Source of the DNA: Naumovozyma dairenensis CBS 421
Lineage: Eukaryota; Ascomycota; Saccharomycetes; Saccharomycetales; Saccharomycetaceae
Direction of reading: 5' to 3'
Length of the DNA: 64,000 nucleotides
NCBI RefSeq assembly: GCF_000227115.2
Contig: NC_016485.2
Span: 1,030,025-1,094,024 of the forward strand
Shown here: piece after piece, positions 39,434 through 49,300 of the stretch
Layout: every line of letters begins with the position of its first letter
Position numbering within the stretch: position 1 is the stretch's first letter
Position numbers and translations under genes: made by a program
Notes under the pieces: model-generated
Databases searched by the model: none
Told to the model about the DNA's origin: nothing
Seen by the model: only the letters and a program-made list of their open reading frames with translations

Positions 39434-39916
39434 GGTAGTAGTAGTAGTAGTAGTAGTAGTGTTTGCAGCTTTATTGTCGGTATTATTTGTGAATGTCTCT
39501 AGCATTGAAGAGTAATTATCATTGAGGTCCAACAGATGACTATTAGATGGTTTGCTCTCCATCATTTTATTAGAAGAGGTTGTATTAGTATTAGTAGTAG
39601 TAGTAGTAGTTGTTGTTGTTGTCCCATTTGGTGCCGAATGATTGCCTCCATTTGACGCTTCAGAAGCAAGATGATTTTGTTGTTGTTGTTGTTGCTTCTG
39701 TGAACTGTCCGACAATCGAAGTTGTTCTTCTTGTTGCTTATTCGGAGTAGCATTAGGATTAGGATTAGCATTGGCATTAGCATTAGCATTAGCGTTGTCA
39801 TTGTTACTACTTTGTGTACTTGAGTCCTTAACAATGGGGCCCGTTGAGGGCAACGGCGATGGATGTTTAGCACCGGGACTATGCCACGAGGAGGATTCCT
39901 GATATTCAGCAGACAT
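36500..39916 (-). CDS. DAL81: Nitrogen-regulatory co-activator Dal81 lacking its Zn2Cys6 cluster
   Basis: 1138 residues (S. cerevisiae 970). Dal81/Uga35 co-activates allantoin, urea, GABA and amino-acid permease genes with Dal82, Uga3 and Stp1. The fungal transcription-factor middle homology region is strongly conserved from FYVGPTSVYDMNLI to FDKFGNALNNIHMLLAEIPG (residues about 430-930). The flanks are poly-Asn, poly-Gln and poly-Thr. The N-terminal stretch has no cysteine, so the CX2CX6C zinc cluster found between the first homology block (LDVLLQQYQNLLGKS) and the KRTKLDN motif in S. cerevisiae is missing. The frame is uninterrupted. Confidence 0.92.
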
Positions 39917-41019
39917 GAACTATCTATTTATTGGTATTAACGATGAGTGGCCAAGGTTGGGACAGTCTGAATCATAAAATAAAATCGATCTCTCTTGCAA
40001 TATACAAGGTGGTGACTGCTTAATCGATGCCTTGTTGTTACAGGACGTACGTATCACCTATTTGAATTGATAAGTGACACATTGTTGTAACATAGCATAG
40101 CATAGCATAGTATAGTATAGCCTAGTATAGTATAGCATAGCATAGTGTAGTTTATCTATTTTCCATGAAGTTTCCTTATCAAACAATGAAAAATTCCCGG
40201 GGGTGACTAATCATCACAAAATACGGTTTGTTTACTTATTTATTTTCTTATTTTACGTGGGCGGCTAATAAAATATAACCTAATTTGGTCATCTATAAAT
40301 ACATCCAGTCAAAAAAGACGTTTTTACTTAGGCACTTTATACTACTCTATATCACTCTTCTGGGAGGCAGGGTTGGGAAGAGTATGTCTTCATTTAGCAC
40401 TAGAGCCAGGGGGGTCTCTTTGTTCGTTTACCTGAGATTTATCAGAGTGATCTAGAGTATTGTTGTTGTTGTTGTTCATAACGTAGTTGTTGATGTTGTG
40501 TTTATTGAGTATGTAATAGTTATTAAAATATTGTATATAGTGGTTTCACTCTATCTATTTGTCGTTAGGTATTCTATCGTTCAGTTTATATATGTACTCA
40601 AAGAGAGTCTTTCTATCATCTATCTTCTATCTTATTACAATGTCCTCTTATATATTCCACACCACGCTTCAAGTAAGTTGTTCCAGACTACATATAATTC
40701 ACTCACACACATATGGACTTACATACAGATATAATGATATATCTGTGAATACCAAGCTTTGGGTTCATGCACACTTGAACAGACAAAGCAGTCTATAACC
40801 TGGTAGTAGAATGGTGAGACGGCCTATATAGTCCCTAAATAGACAAAGAATTATTTATTATAATAATTTAGTTAATTAGGAAAAGGTTCTTAATAATAAA
40901 GTTCAGAAAATTAGAGTCATTAAGGAAACAAAATTTGGGGAAAAAAAAATAGTAATAAAATGAAATAAAATGAAAACTAAAAAAAAGTTGACAATCATTG
41001 TATCACTTTAGCACCATTC
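39917..41019. other. Intergenic region DAL81 promoter / hexose transporter 3' end
   Basis: About 1.1 kb. It contains a 5-bp minisatellite at 40091-40150 and TA-rich stretches. The overlapping short frames at 40498-40798 are hydrophobic by composition only, and I do not accept them as genes. Confidence 0.45.
40091..40150. repeat. Pentanucleotide minisatellite (CATAG/TATAG)12
   Basis: Twelve 5-bp units, about half CATAG and half TATAG with single CCTAG and TGTAG variants, in the DAL81 upstream region about 175 bp from its start. Confidence 0.85.
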
Positions 41020-42705
41020 CTAAACTTGAACACCTGTACTATCATCAAGAGATTGTTGTCTGTTTGCTGGAGGTGTCCAGTTTGTCGATTTCCATGGTTT
41101 TACTCCTTCAATATACATTTGATTGACTTCTTCTAAAGTCAATCCTTTTGTTTCACAAACGAAGAAGAAAACATAAATAAAGGAGAATACTAAACAACCC
41201 ATGAAAACGTAACCATAATAGAAATTAATGGCACTTGTGATGAATGGAGTACAAAACCCAATGGCAAACCCCCAAATCCAATTGGCTCCTACAGCAATGG
41301 CCATAGCACGTTGTTTCATACGTAATGGATAAGTCTCTGCAACAATAACAAAGGCAATTGGAGCCCAAGTAATGGCAAAACAAAAAATGAAAAAACATGT
41401 GAAAACAATCATACAATTACCAGCACCAGTTGAAGTGGCTTGATCTTTACCATTGGGCCATAGTCTTGTAACACCCACAGATGCAAAGACAACAAAACAA
41501 CATGCCATAGCAGCTGACCCCCATAGCAAACATTTTCTACGTCCAAATCTTTCCACTGTCCATAAAGCAACAAAAGTGGAAGCAAAATTGACAGCACCAA
41601 GAATGATTGAAGTTTGGAAAGAATCCTCTAAACCAACAGCTTTGAAGATTAAAGTACCATAATAAAAGAAATAATTACAACCAGTCAATTGTTGCAATGA
41701 TTGAATCATAACACCCATAATGACACGGTTTAAAACTTTATTTTTTCTTGAAAATAATTCTCTCCACGTAGCATTCCCTGCCAATTTTTCAGCTTCTACT
41801 CCTGCAGAAATGGCATCGAATTCAGCTAATACTAAAGTATCTTCAACAGTAGTCTTATTAGATCTTGCTAATGAAGCTTTAGCTTCATCTTTCTTACCTA
41901 CACTAATCAAATATCTTGGAGATTCAGGAACTAACCACATACCTAAAATCATAAAGAGAGCCCAAGCATAACCTAACCCCAATGGGACTCTCCATTGAAC
42001 GGAATTATTATAACTCTTGGTACCATAATTTGCACAATATCCAACAAAAATACCAGCAGTAATCATCAATTGATATAATGAAACACACATACCTCTTAAA
42101 TGTTTGGGAGCAATCTCAGAAATTAACCCTGGAGATAAAACAGCAATACCACCAACACCCATCCCAGAAATAACTCTACCAATAAAATATTGGTACCATT
42201 TATCACTAGATGAAATTTGAATAGTAATACCACCAATATAAACCACAGCAACAACCATCAACCCAATTCTACGACCGAAATAATCACCAAGACGACCTAA
42301 CAATAACCCACCAAAGGCACATCCAATATTGAAAATACCAACAATTAAACCAGTACGAACATTAGATAATTTATATTCACCATTTGATTGTAAAATACCG
42401 AACCTTTCAATAAAATCAGTTTGAGCAACGAAACCTGAAATGGTACCAGTATCCCATCCGAAAATGAACCCACCGAAAGCAATCATTAAACACAAACAAA
42501 TCACAGTAATGTAAGAAGTGAGTGGTTTTGTAGCAATCGTAGTAGTATCCACTTCTGAGACAAGAAGGGTTTCCTTGTCTGTCTTGGGAGAATTACTTGA
42601 AGTGTTGAGACCAATTGGACTTACTTCATCTTCTTCTTTTCTAATTCCATCACTCTTGATTGAGTGGACTGTACGTTCTACTTCTAAAGAACTTCTTGTG
42701 GACAT
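41020..42705 (-). CDS. Hexose transporter (HXT family, sugar porter)
   Basis: 561 residues with 12 predicted membrane helices. Sugar-porter signatures: [15 protein letters not shown] in helix 1, RLGDYFGRR after helix 2, [19 protein letters not shown] after helix 6, [13 protein letters not shown] in helix 7, [31 protein letters not shown], and the ending [18 protein letters not shown]. It takes up glucose or other hexoses by facilitated diffusion. Affinity cannot be read from sequence, so I give no HXT number. Upstream minus-strand regulatory words include CGGAGGA (Rgt1 type, about 43157) and GCGGGG (Mig1 type, about 43077). Confidence 0.95.
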   Translation of the reverse strand: MSTRSSLEVERTVHSIKSDGIRKEEDEVSPIGLNTSSNSPKTDKETLLVSEVDTTTIATKPLTSYITVICLCLMIAFGGFIFGWDTGTISGFVAQTDFIERFGILQSNGEYKLSNVRTGLIVGIFNIGCAFGGLLLGRLGDYFGRRIGLMVVAVVYIGGITIQISSSDKWYQYFIGRVISGMGVGGIAVLSPGLISEIAPKHLRGMCVSLYQLMITAGIFVGYCANYGTKSYNNSVQWRVPLGLGYAWALFMILGMWLVPESPRYLISVGKKDEAKASLARSNKTTVEDTLVLAEFDAISAGVEAEKLAGNATWRELFSRKNKVLNRVIMGVMIQSLQQLTGCNYFFYYGTLIFKAVGLEDSFQTSIILGAVNFASTFVALWTVERFGRRKCLLWGSAAMACCFVVFASVGVTRLWPNGKDQATSTGAGNCMIVFTCFFIFCFAITWAPIAFVIVAETYPLRMKQRAMAIAVGANWIWGFAIGFCTPFITSAINFYYGYVFMGCLVFSFIYVFFFVCETKGLTLEEVNQMYIEGVKPWKSTNWTPPANRQQSLDDSTGVQV

Positions 42706-43888
42706 TTTTTTCCCCTTTCTTGAGTTATAATAATATTAATTTAATTGAGAAAAAATATAAGCTAGCAAGTATAATGTTGAGTGTCTTCTTTTAGTTCAAA
42801 GAGGAACATTTAAAGGAATTGAGTGCAAGAAATAAGGGAAAGAAAAAGAAGGACAAGAGAAAAATAATAATAATAGTTGAGTCACCTATTTGTACTTTTT
42901 CCCGCAAGTATTTTCAAAGTGAACAAGAGTTATTCCCAGTTGGGAAAAATGGTGTCGACGACGTTCACGTTCACATTCATGTTCATGTTCATGTTCTGTT
43001 CTTTTTTTTCTGACACTAAGAAGCTAAAAATGGAAGAGCACTGAGAACGGACTTTTTATGACTGCTTCGGTTCTCTGCGGGGTGTTCTACGGGATTTTTC
43101 GTTATCACAGCCGTGCAACCTGAATATTTCTGGGAAACAAACGAACAATAAAAAATGCGGAGGAAGAACCCCGATGTTTCTTACTTCAAACAAAGCAATG
43201 GCAACAGTGCACTTAAGTAAGTAAGGCCTTTTATTGTTATGTCTACCCTACATCAAATGGCTCTGGAACGTGGAGTTGCCATTCTATGTCCGCACGTTTG
43301 CACGTCTGTAACTTGTCTTTAATGCAAACAAAACTGTCGTTATCGGCTCATTCCTTCTTTTTCCATTTGCTTCTTTAAGTAATTTATTCGACAACGATAC
43401 CCATTCTTTTATAGGGTGTAAGAATTAGTTGTTGGGTGTTTCAATAACATCGTTAGTCTCGAAAACACAAACGTAAGGAATCACAGTACGTATTCATCAT
43501 AGGGTATATATCATGTGTTGTTTGCATGCCTAGAACTAGTAAAGGACCGAAATACTTGACCAAATTGAGACCATAATATTCGAATAGTATTTTCTTGTAA
43601 ATACTACTATATTGAGCGCAGCTCAAAAATGTCAAGACCCTGTGGATTAGTGCCCCATTGAGGTTTGAAACTTGTCTGCCGTTGGTGTGGTGCACGGGTG
43701 ATATACACCTATTTTTTTGACATATAAAATTTATGGGGTATCGAAAAATCAATTATTGTACTATAACAGAAACTGATGATGATGAAAGTGATTAGCTTAT
43801 TGCTTTTCCTGTATATCAACTTAAAAAGAACCAGATTACATAGCTCAACGAGAGACCCCGTTTATGGGATCATTCGTAATATCTGCTA
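42706..43888. promoter_or_regulatory. Long divergent promoter region HXT / RIM9
   Basis: About 1.2 kb, typical of glucose-regulated HXT promoters. It contains a CATTCATGTTCATGTTCATG-type 6-bp repeat near 42970-42995, Mig1-like GCGGGG (about 43077) and CCCCG (about 43169), and an Rgt1-like CGGAGGA (about 43157). A GC-richer segment at about 43615-43712 ends in a T7 run and is discussed separately. Confidence 0.4.
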
Positions 43889-44752
43889 ATGCGTATCCTC
43901 AGTATTGAAAGGTTGATTACAATTCTATTAACTGTAGTCATCGTTTTTGAAATATTTCCAGTCATATCAAGACCTGTAATAGATGGAATCGTATTAGCAT
44001 ATTATAAAAATTATAGTTACGGTGTATTTGGATGGTGTATAGATGTCCCAATTGACAATAAGGATACCGTTCTCGATGATAGTCCTTCTCCTCAGGAAAT
44101 ATATCGTCAATGTACGCAAAGGAAAGTAGGTTACAAAGTTTCGGATTCAGATGTTGTCGACCATGAATTATTATTACCATCACCCTCTAAATATTCAGTA
44201 ACAAGATTACTAATTGTACACCCGATGTCCTTAGTTATTACTGTCATTCTTTGGATCATGGTATTATTAATAACATTCACTTCCAGAATGGAAAAATCTC
44301 AATTTTTCCTTTTAATGACCGCTGTCATATCATTATTAGCATTTCTATTCTCCTTATTTTGCTTCCTTGTGGATCTTTTATTATTCCTCTCAGCTTTAAA
44401 ATGGCCAGGTTGGTTAATGTTTGCATCCACTGTCATATTGGCCATCTGTTGTTCTTTATTATGGTCGTTGAGAAGAAATATTTCAATAAGAGACTATGAA
44501 GCATTAAATACAAATGATGTTGAATCATTCGCACAGATATCTCGTCATCCATCATCTTCTTCAATAGATATAGAATTGGAAACATATTCCGTGCAAGTGA
44601 CAGATCAATCTGGATTATCCATGAAGGGTAAAATCATACACAAGGGCCTCGATATTGGATCAACAATCCCAAGGAAAACAAGTCAAGAAAACCGATCAAT
44701 ATCATCTACCATGTACAGATCACCAGAATCTACTCATCCTGGTTTCATCTAA
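43889..44752 (+). CDS. RIM9: PalI/Rim9 family membrane protein of pH signalling
   Basis: 287 residues (S. cerevisiae 239). Rim9 helps place Rim21 at the plasma membrane in the Rim101 alkaline-pH pathway. Visible: an N-terminal helix (LITILLTVVIVFEIFPVIS), an outer loop carrying the SUR7/PalI family YGVFGWC signature, then three more helices near residues 110-130, 137-160 and 168-188, and a cytosolic Ser/Thr-rich tail. Position before AEP1 and KAR5 matches YMR063W, favouring Rim9 over Dcv1. Confidence 0.87.
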   Translation: MRILSIERLITILLTVVIVFEIFPVISRPVIDGIVLAYYKNYSYGVFGWCIDVPIDNKDTVLDDSPSPQEIYRQCTQRKVGYKVSDSDVVDHELLLPSPSKYSVTRLLIVHPMSLVITVILWIMVLLITFTSRMEKSQFFLLMTAVISLLAFLFSLFCFLVDLLLFLSALKWPGWLMFASTVILAICCSLLWSLRRNISIRDYEALNTNDVESFAQISRHPSSSSIDIELETYSVQVTDQSGLSMKGKIIHKGLDIGSTIPRKTSQENRSISSTMYRSPESTHPGFI

Positions 44753-44993
44753 TAATGATAACTAACAAGCATACACTTTTTTTTTATCGTTCATCACGGC
44801 GTCCAATCATTCATTCATTGAATAGTGTGAATTTCCCGAGAGTATTGCACCAGAAAAACCCGTTAACACGATCTGATCGAGGAAAACACAAGAAAGGAAT
44901 AACTAAAGGATAGAAGACCAATGGATAAGTTAAGAAAAACATACACTAATATAGTAAACCACTCTACAATATCTCTCCTAATGATCATATAGA

Positions 44994-46526
44994 ATGCAGA
45001 GAGTATGTCCATTATCATGTTCGAAGTCGAAAATATCTAATGGTAAGCTATTATATTCTACTGCAACAGGCATTAAGGGGAAGATACAACCGCGACAGCG
45101 ACAACCTATCCCTATGAAAAGGACGATACTGGATATAAAGAAGTTATGGCATCCCTTTTATAAACCTTCTTCTATTGAACAATTTAAAATGTGTTTCACT
45201 GAACTGGATCCAGCCAACCAATTCGAAGAATTTAAACCATTTTTAATTGAAATTGATGAAAATATGGAAAATCTATGCTATACTACTCAGGATAAGACGT
45301 TTAGTCATTTATTAAAAGGTTACTTTTATGATTTGAAACAAAATGAATCCATTGATTATCAATTAATGAAAGGCGAGTTTTGGGAAGAAAGACGTCGAAC
45401 GCGAGAAACAAACCAAGTAAATCAGGCAGGGAATCCAGAATTCGATGCCTTAACTAATATTCTTTTTCACAATGACTGGACTTATAAATTTAAAGTCGAA
45501 GAATTAAATGTTAAAATTACAAAATTGGTAATGAATTCTTCTAATTTATTCTGTGAAGATATATACTTGTGGCTTTTAGATCCTAAGATATTCAAAAGTA
45601 TTGAAAATTTACAGATCATAATAGATTCCATTACAATTCATTTATCATCTCCCGATGCATTGTTATTAGATCATTTTAGTATGATTGAGCCAATAATTTT
45701 AAGAATCGTTAAAAGTTTTTCAGAAGAGTTAAGACCAACCACATCAATAATGAACTGTTTTACAAACTTATTCGAATCAATCAATCATGAATTCAATATT
45801 CCAAATATTCAACATTGTTTTACTAAATTCAATCCACTAACCCTACAATATTTATTACTCTTCTTTTTAAGATCAACTGGAGATTATCATTTAAATGAAT
45901 GCAAGTTATTAATTGATCTATTAATATTGTATCATAAGAAAATTCCATTAGAGAGTTCGATAATCGATTATCTTATTTCATTGAACAAGAAAAATAGTAC
46001 GCATCTAGGAGCAGCGGATAAGTTAAGGTATGTGAGATCAATAGGATTAATACTGAATCAATTAAATGATATTAAAACTTTCCAAGAATTATTACCAATG
46101 TGTCAAAGCACAATTGAAATTATTCACTTATTAAAAATAATCAGATCAAAAGATAATGGGATTCATATGATTAGACAACTAATACCTAGTGTCATAACAT
46201 ACATCAACAACTTATCAAATGATGAACTAGTCAATTCTTCAAATCTATGTTTTCTTTTGAAATTTTTGAAAGATTCTAAAATAATTAAAAATGATAAGAT
46301 AAGAAGACAATTTATGTTAGGGTTTGCTATTAATAAGAATTACTCAATGTTAGCTCAACTCTTTGAAGAATTAGAAGATAAAGAATTGTTGAAGAAGGAA
46401 TATGTTCAATTACTATTGATGAAATTAAATGAAAGAAAGTCATTGACTCATGATCATAATGAATATTTAAGGGAGAAATTTTTCAATAAATACATTATTG
46501 ATAAATATCCACATGTAAATAAATAA
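44994..46526 (+). CDS. AEP1: Mitochondrial ATP9 expression factor Aep1
   Basis: 510 residues (S. cerevisiae 518), a helical-repeat protein imported into mitochondria and needed for translation of the mitochondrial ATP9 (Oli1) mRNA. The start has a basic presequence (MQRVCPLSCSKSKISNGK). The rest is Leu/Ile/Asn-rich with paired helices and no catalytic motif, as expected of this fast-evolving family. The call relies on length, composition and its place between RIM9 and KAR5 (YMR064W). Confidence 0.82.
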   Translation: MQRVCPLSCSKSKISNGKLLYSTATGIKGKIQPRQRQPIPMKRTILDIKKLWHPFYKPSSIEQFKMCFTELDPANQFEEFKPFLIEIDENMENLCYTTQDKTFSHLLKGYFYDLKQNESIDYQLMKGEFWEERRRTRETNQVNQAGNPEFDALTNILFHNDWTYKFKVEELNVKITKLVMNSSNLFCEDIYLWLLDPKIFKSIENLQIIIDSITIHLSSPDALLLDHFSMIEPIILRIVKSFSEELRPTTSIMNCFTNLFESINHEFNIPNIQHCFTKFNPLTLQYLLLFFLRSTGDYHLNECKLLIDLLILYHKKIPLESSIIDYLISLNKKNSTHLGAADKLRYVRSIGLILNQLNDIKTFQELLPMCQSTIEIIHLLKIIRSKDNGIHMIRQLIPSVITYINNLSNDELVNSSNLCFLLKFLKDSKIIKNDKIRRQFMLGFAINKNYSMLAQLFEELEDKELLKKEYVQLLLMKLNERKSLTHDHNEYLREKFFNKYIIDKYPHVNK

Positions 46527-46965
46527 CAGCACATAATAATAACATATATATATATATATAATAGTTTGACATTAATGAATATATTCTTTCTCTTCTGGTT
46601 TCCATCTTAAAAGTTTAGAATATAAAAGACTCCCTGATGTAAGAAATATAATGCATAGGCGCCCACGAATTACTTGAAAGTGTTTTTTGATTACGCAATA
46701 CATTCGATTGGGATATGAAAACTACAAAAATTATGATACATCACTGAAACAGAAAAATAGGAAAGAAAACCATCATACGTACGTACAAACTCAAAGTCGC
46801 ACAAGTCTATATACTATCGAAGCATGCCATTACTGTTGATGAGGAAAAGGATAGGTTCCTAATACATAAGAACAAAAAGAGCATTTCAATGTTAAAACGA
46901 ATGGGGAAAAACATGATATGCACTCCTAATCTATATGAAGGGTAGGTCTGATCTTAGTGATAGTC
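46527..46965. promoter_or_regulatory. KAR5 promoter with Ste12-type site and overlapping uORF
   Basis: TGAAACA at 46745-46751 is a perfect pheromone response element about 215 bp before the KAR5 start. S. cerevisiae KAR5 is pheromone-induced. A 14-codon upstream frame (ATG 46935, TAA 46977-46979) overlaps the KAR5 ATG in another frame. A (TA)n tract lies near 46543-46560. Confidence 0.5.
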
Positions 46966-48495
46966 ATGATGAGGATTAAGATATCGGTTATTATTTTAAT
47001 CACGCTATATTTCCAAATCACAACTCAACAGATGCAAGAACGAGATGATGAAGTAATGGTATCAGGAAGCAAAAAAACGATAAAGGAATTAATCAATGTA
47101 TATTTCCCTGAATTCATCTCTATATCAAATAAATCATGTATTGAAGAAGCCATATCATATGATGGATTTTTATCCCGATGTATCCATGGTGATGATATGA
47201 GTTTGATTTCTGATACTCATAAGATGATTGTTTCGATTAAATTGACTATATGTGAATTTGAGAATTCTGCTTCTATAAGAATCTTACAACCATGTCTGTA
47301 TCATATTTCGGATGAACGTAACAGTAAGAGTGAGTATCAGGATAGATATGTTCAATTCATGGATTGTATGGTTGGTAATTCTAATGAATTTTGGACTAGT
47401 TATAGTGGATATTATCAACGATTGAATTCATTATGTTTTGAGAATGAAGAATTTTATAATAAGGAACGATTTTTCAATATGATTAATAATGTCACTAATT
47501 TTTTTGAAGATTTTAATTATGAGATGCATGAAATGAATGAAGATTTCAATGTTAAGAATTTTAATAGGATGCAAGAATATGTTGATGATATATTTGATGG
47601 ATTTGTTGATTTACAAATGAAACAGAATTCTGTATTAGAGGATGATTTTAATAAATTTCGTAATCAAATGAATGAGAATTTGAATAAGAATGATTTAGAA
47701 TATCAATTGCGTCTTTCAAAACGAGAAATGGAATTGAGAGATTATTTTCTCAAGGTGAATGATATAATCAAAGATATTTCTAGTAGTATAACTCGAGAGA
47801 AACTAGATATTAAAGATGAGATTCAAAGTTTCAAAAATCAAATAATAGCGAATGCATCAAATGAAATGGTTAGTTATGAAATAGAGAAGAATTTAGAGAA
47901 TGAAAAGAAATTACAAGAAGTACTACTGACTACTTCTGAGGGGTTAGTTATGATCAATGAATTGGTCAATGATACCGTACGAAATTTCCAAGGTCAATTG
48001 TCTGGAGAACTAATAGAGTCGATCACGTCAAGCATTGAATTGGAGCTAATGCCCAGCATAATACATTTTAAGCAAATTATGCTAAAGGAAATGAGTATGA
48101 TGACAAGTATTTTAAATGATGAAATGAAACATTGGAATTATGAAATTACGAATAATTTTGAAAATATTAATATGCGTATTATCGACACTATGGAGAAGAT
48201 TAATGATTTGGATTCCCGATTAAATAAGTTTATTAAGGCATTGAATGGACTATTTGCCAGTTTTACTAAGTTGTTGCAATTGGTTAAATTAATGTGGGCA
48301 TATAAGATTATAATGATTTTAGTATTCCTGATAATCTCGCAAAGAACCATATGGCGAAGAGTTCTGATAAAGACCCTTACACTTCCTAAAATGTTTATAC
48401 GATTGTTGCGTTTAATGTTGAAATGGTTGATGTTGATTGTTGTAATAATCTTTGGATCTCAATTTGGTAAATTTATAATAGCAAGCTTTATATAA
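46966..48495 (+). CDS. KAR5: Nuclear-fusion protein Kar5 (Brambleberry/GEX1 family)
   Basis: 509 residues from ATG 46966 (codons before it begin at GTG). S. cerevisiae Kar5 has 504. It acts at the spindle-pole-body region of the nuclear envelope to fuse outer nuclear membranes during karyogamy. A signal peptide is present (RIKISVIILITLYFQITTQQ), then a Cys-rich luminal domain (for example KSCIEEA, LSRCIHG, LCFENEEF), long coiled coils, and two C-terminal hydrophobic segments (IIMILVFLIIS and WLMLIVVIIFGSQ). It follows AEP1 as YMR065W does. Confidence 0.9.
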   Translation: MMRIKISVIILITLYFQITTQQMQERDDEVMVSGSKKTIKELINVYFPEFISISNKSCIEEAISYDGFLSRCIHGDDMSLISDTHKMIVSIKLTICEFENSASIRILQPCLYHISDERNSKSEYQDRYVQFMDCMVGNSNEFWTSYSGYYQRLNSLCFENEEFYNKERFFNMINNVTNFFEDFNYEMHEMNEDFNVKNFNRMQEYVDDIFDGFVDLQMKQNSVLEDDFNKFRNQMNENLNKNDLEYQLRLSKREMELRDYFLKVNDIIKDISSSITREKLDIKDEIQSFKNQIIANASNEMVSYEIEKNLENEKKLQEVLLTTSEGLVMINELVNDTVRNFQGQLSGELIESITSSIELELMPSIIHFKQIMLKEMSMMTSILNDEMKHWNYEITNNFENINMRIIDTMEKINDLDSRLNKFIKALNGLFASFTKLLQLVKLMWAYKIIMILVFLIISQRTIWRRVLIKTLTLPKMFIRLLRLMLKWLMLIVVIIFGSQFGKFIIASFI

Positions 48496-49300
48496 AAAAA
48501 TAATAACTTCTTGTTAAGCAAGATACGTTTAATTTTCTTTGTTTTTGAGGTGTTAAATTTCAGAATAAAAATATCTCGACATATACGAGGGTGTTAAGGC
48601 CTCATTCAGACAGGGATAACTGTTAATATAAAAATTTATAAAAATATTTCTCATCATTTTAAACGCAACAAAAACAAAAACAAAAACAAAATTATGAACG
48701 CAAGGCTAGGCAAAGCTAAAGAAACCGTCACTTGTAAACCCTTTCACAAGTGAATTTTCATATGACAAAGTAGTACCCTAGCTAGCCTACCATTCATCAC
48801 TTGCATCAGTATCCGTATCGATATTAACTCTAAATACTAATAAGGAATATATAAAAAAATAAATATAGTAGTTGATACTGTAGTTGTTTATTTCGTTCCA
48901 TTTTGCCACTTTATATACAAAAGTTATGATAGCGCGCTCTACAAAAAAAAAAAAAAATCACTTGCAGTGGGCGGGTAACCCTGGGGTAAGGTTTGGAAAT
49001 TTTTTAGTCGGTTAGGGCTTCTTCAGGTTGAATTCCTCCGGGTAACACTTGTCTGGGTGAAAAGTTTTCCAAAAAGTGAAAAATGTATGGGATGGGAAGA
49101 GATGAGATGAGCTGAAATGAAATAAAGGTGAGATGAGACTAGCGTATGGGATAGAGAGATAGGCCAGAGAAGCAGTCAGAGAGAGTAGAGCAGACCCATA
49201 TATTAGTATTCACTTCTGCAAATTGTTCAAAGTAATAACATAATTGGATTTAACAAACTCAAAGGAACGCAGAAAAATATACACACAGACACAGAAGAAA
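48496..49300. promoter_or_regulatory. RRP14 upstream region with Reb1 sites and GATGAG cluster
   Basis: CGGGTAA Reb1-type sites at 48972-48978 and 49039-49045. GATGAG occurs three times at 49101-49111 (two, overlapping pentamer repeat) and 49132-49137, matching PAC cores. A poly-A run of 15 lies near 48942-48957. This architecture fits a ribosome-biogenesis promoter. Confidence 0.55.

Noticed and set aside
40498..40798. Two overlapping hydrophobic frames of 78-79 codons
   Set aside because: Hydrophobicity follows from T-rich composition. There is no conserved motif, and the two frames overlap almost completely.
43453..43752. 99-codon minus-strand frame upstream of RIM9
   Set aside because: It has only a TTG near its start, no family features, and lies in the HXT promoter.
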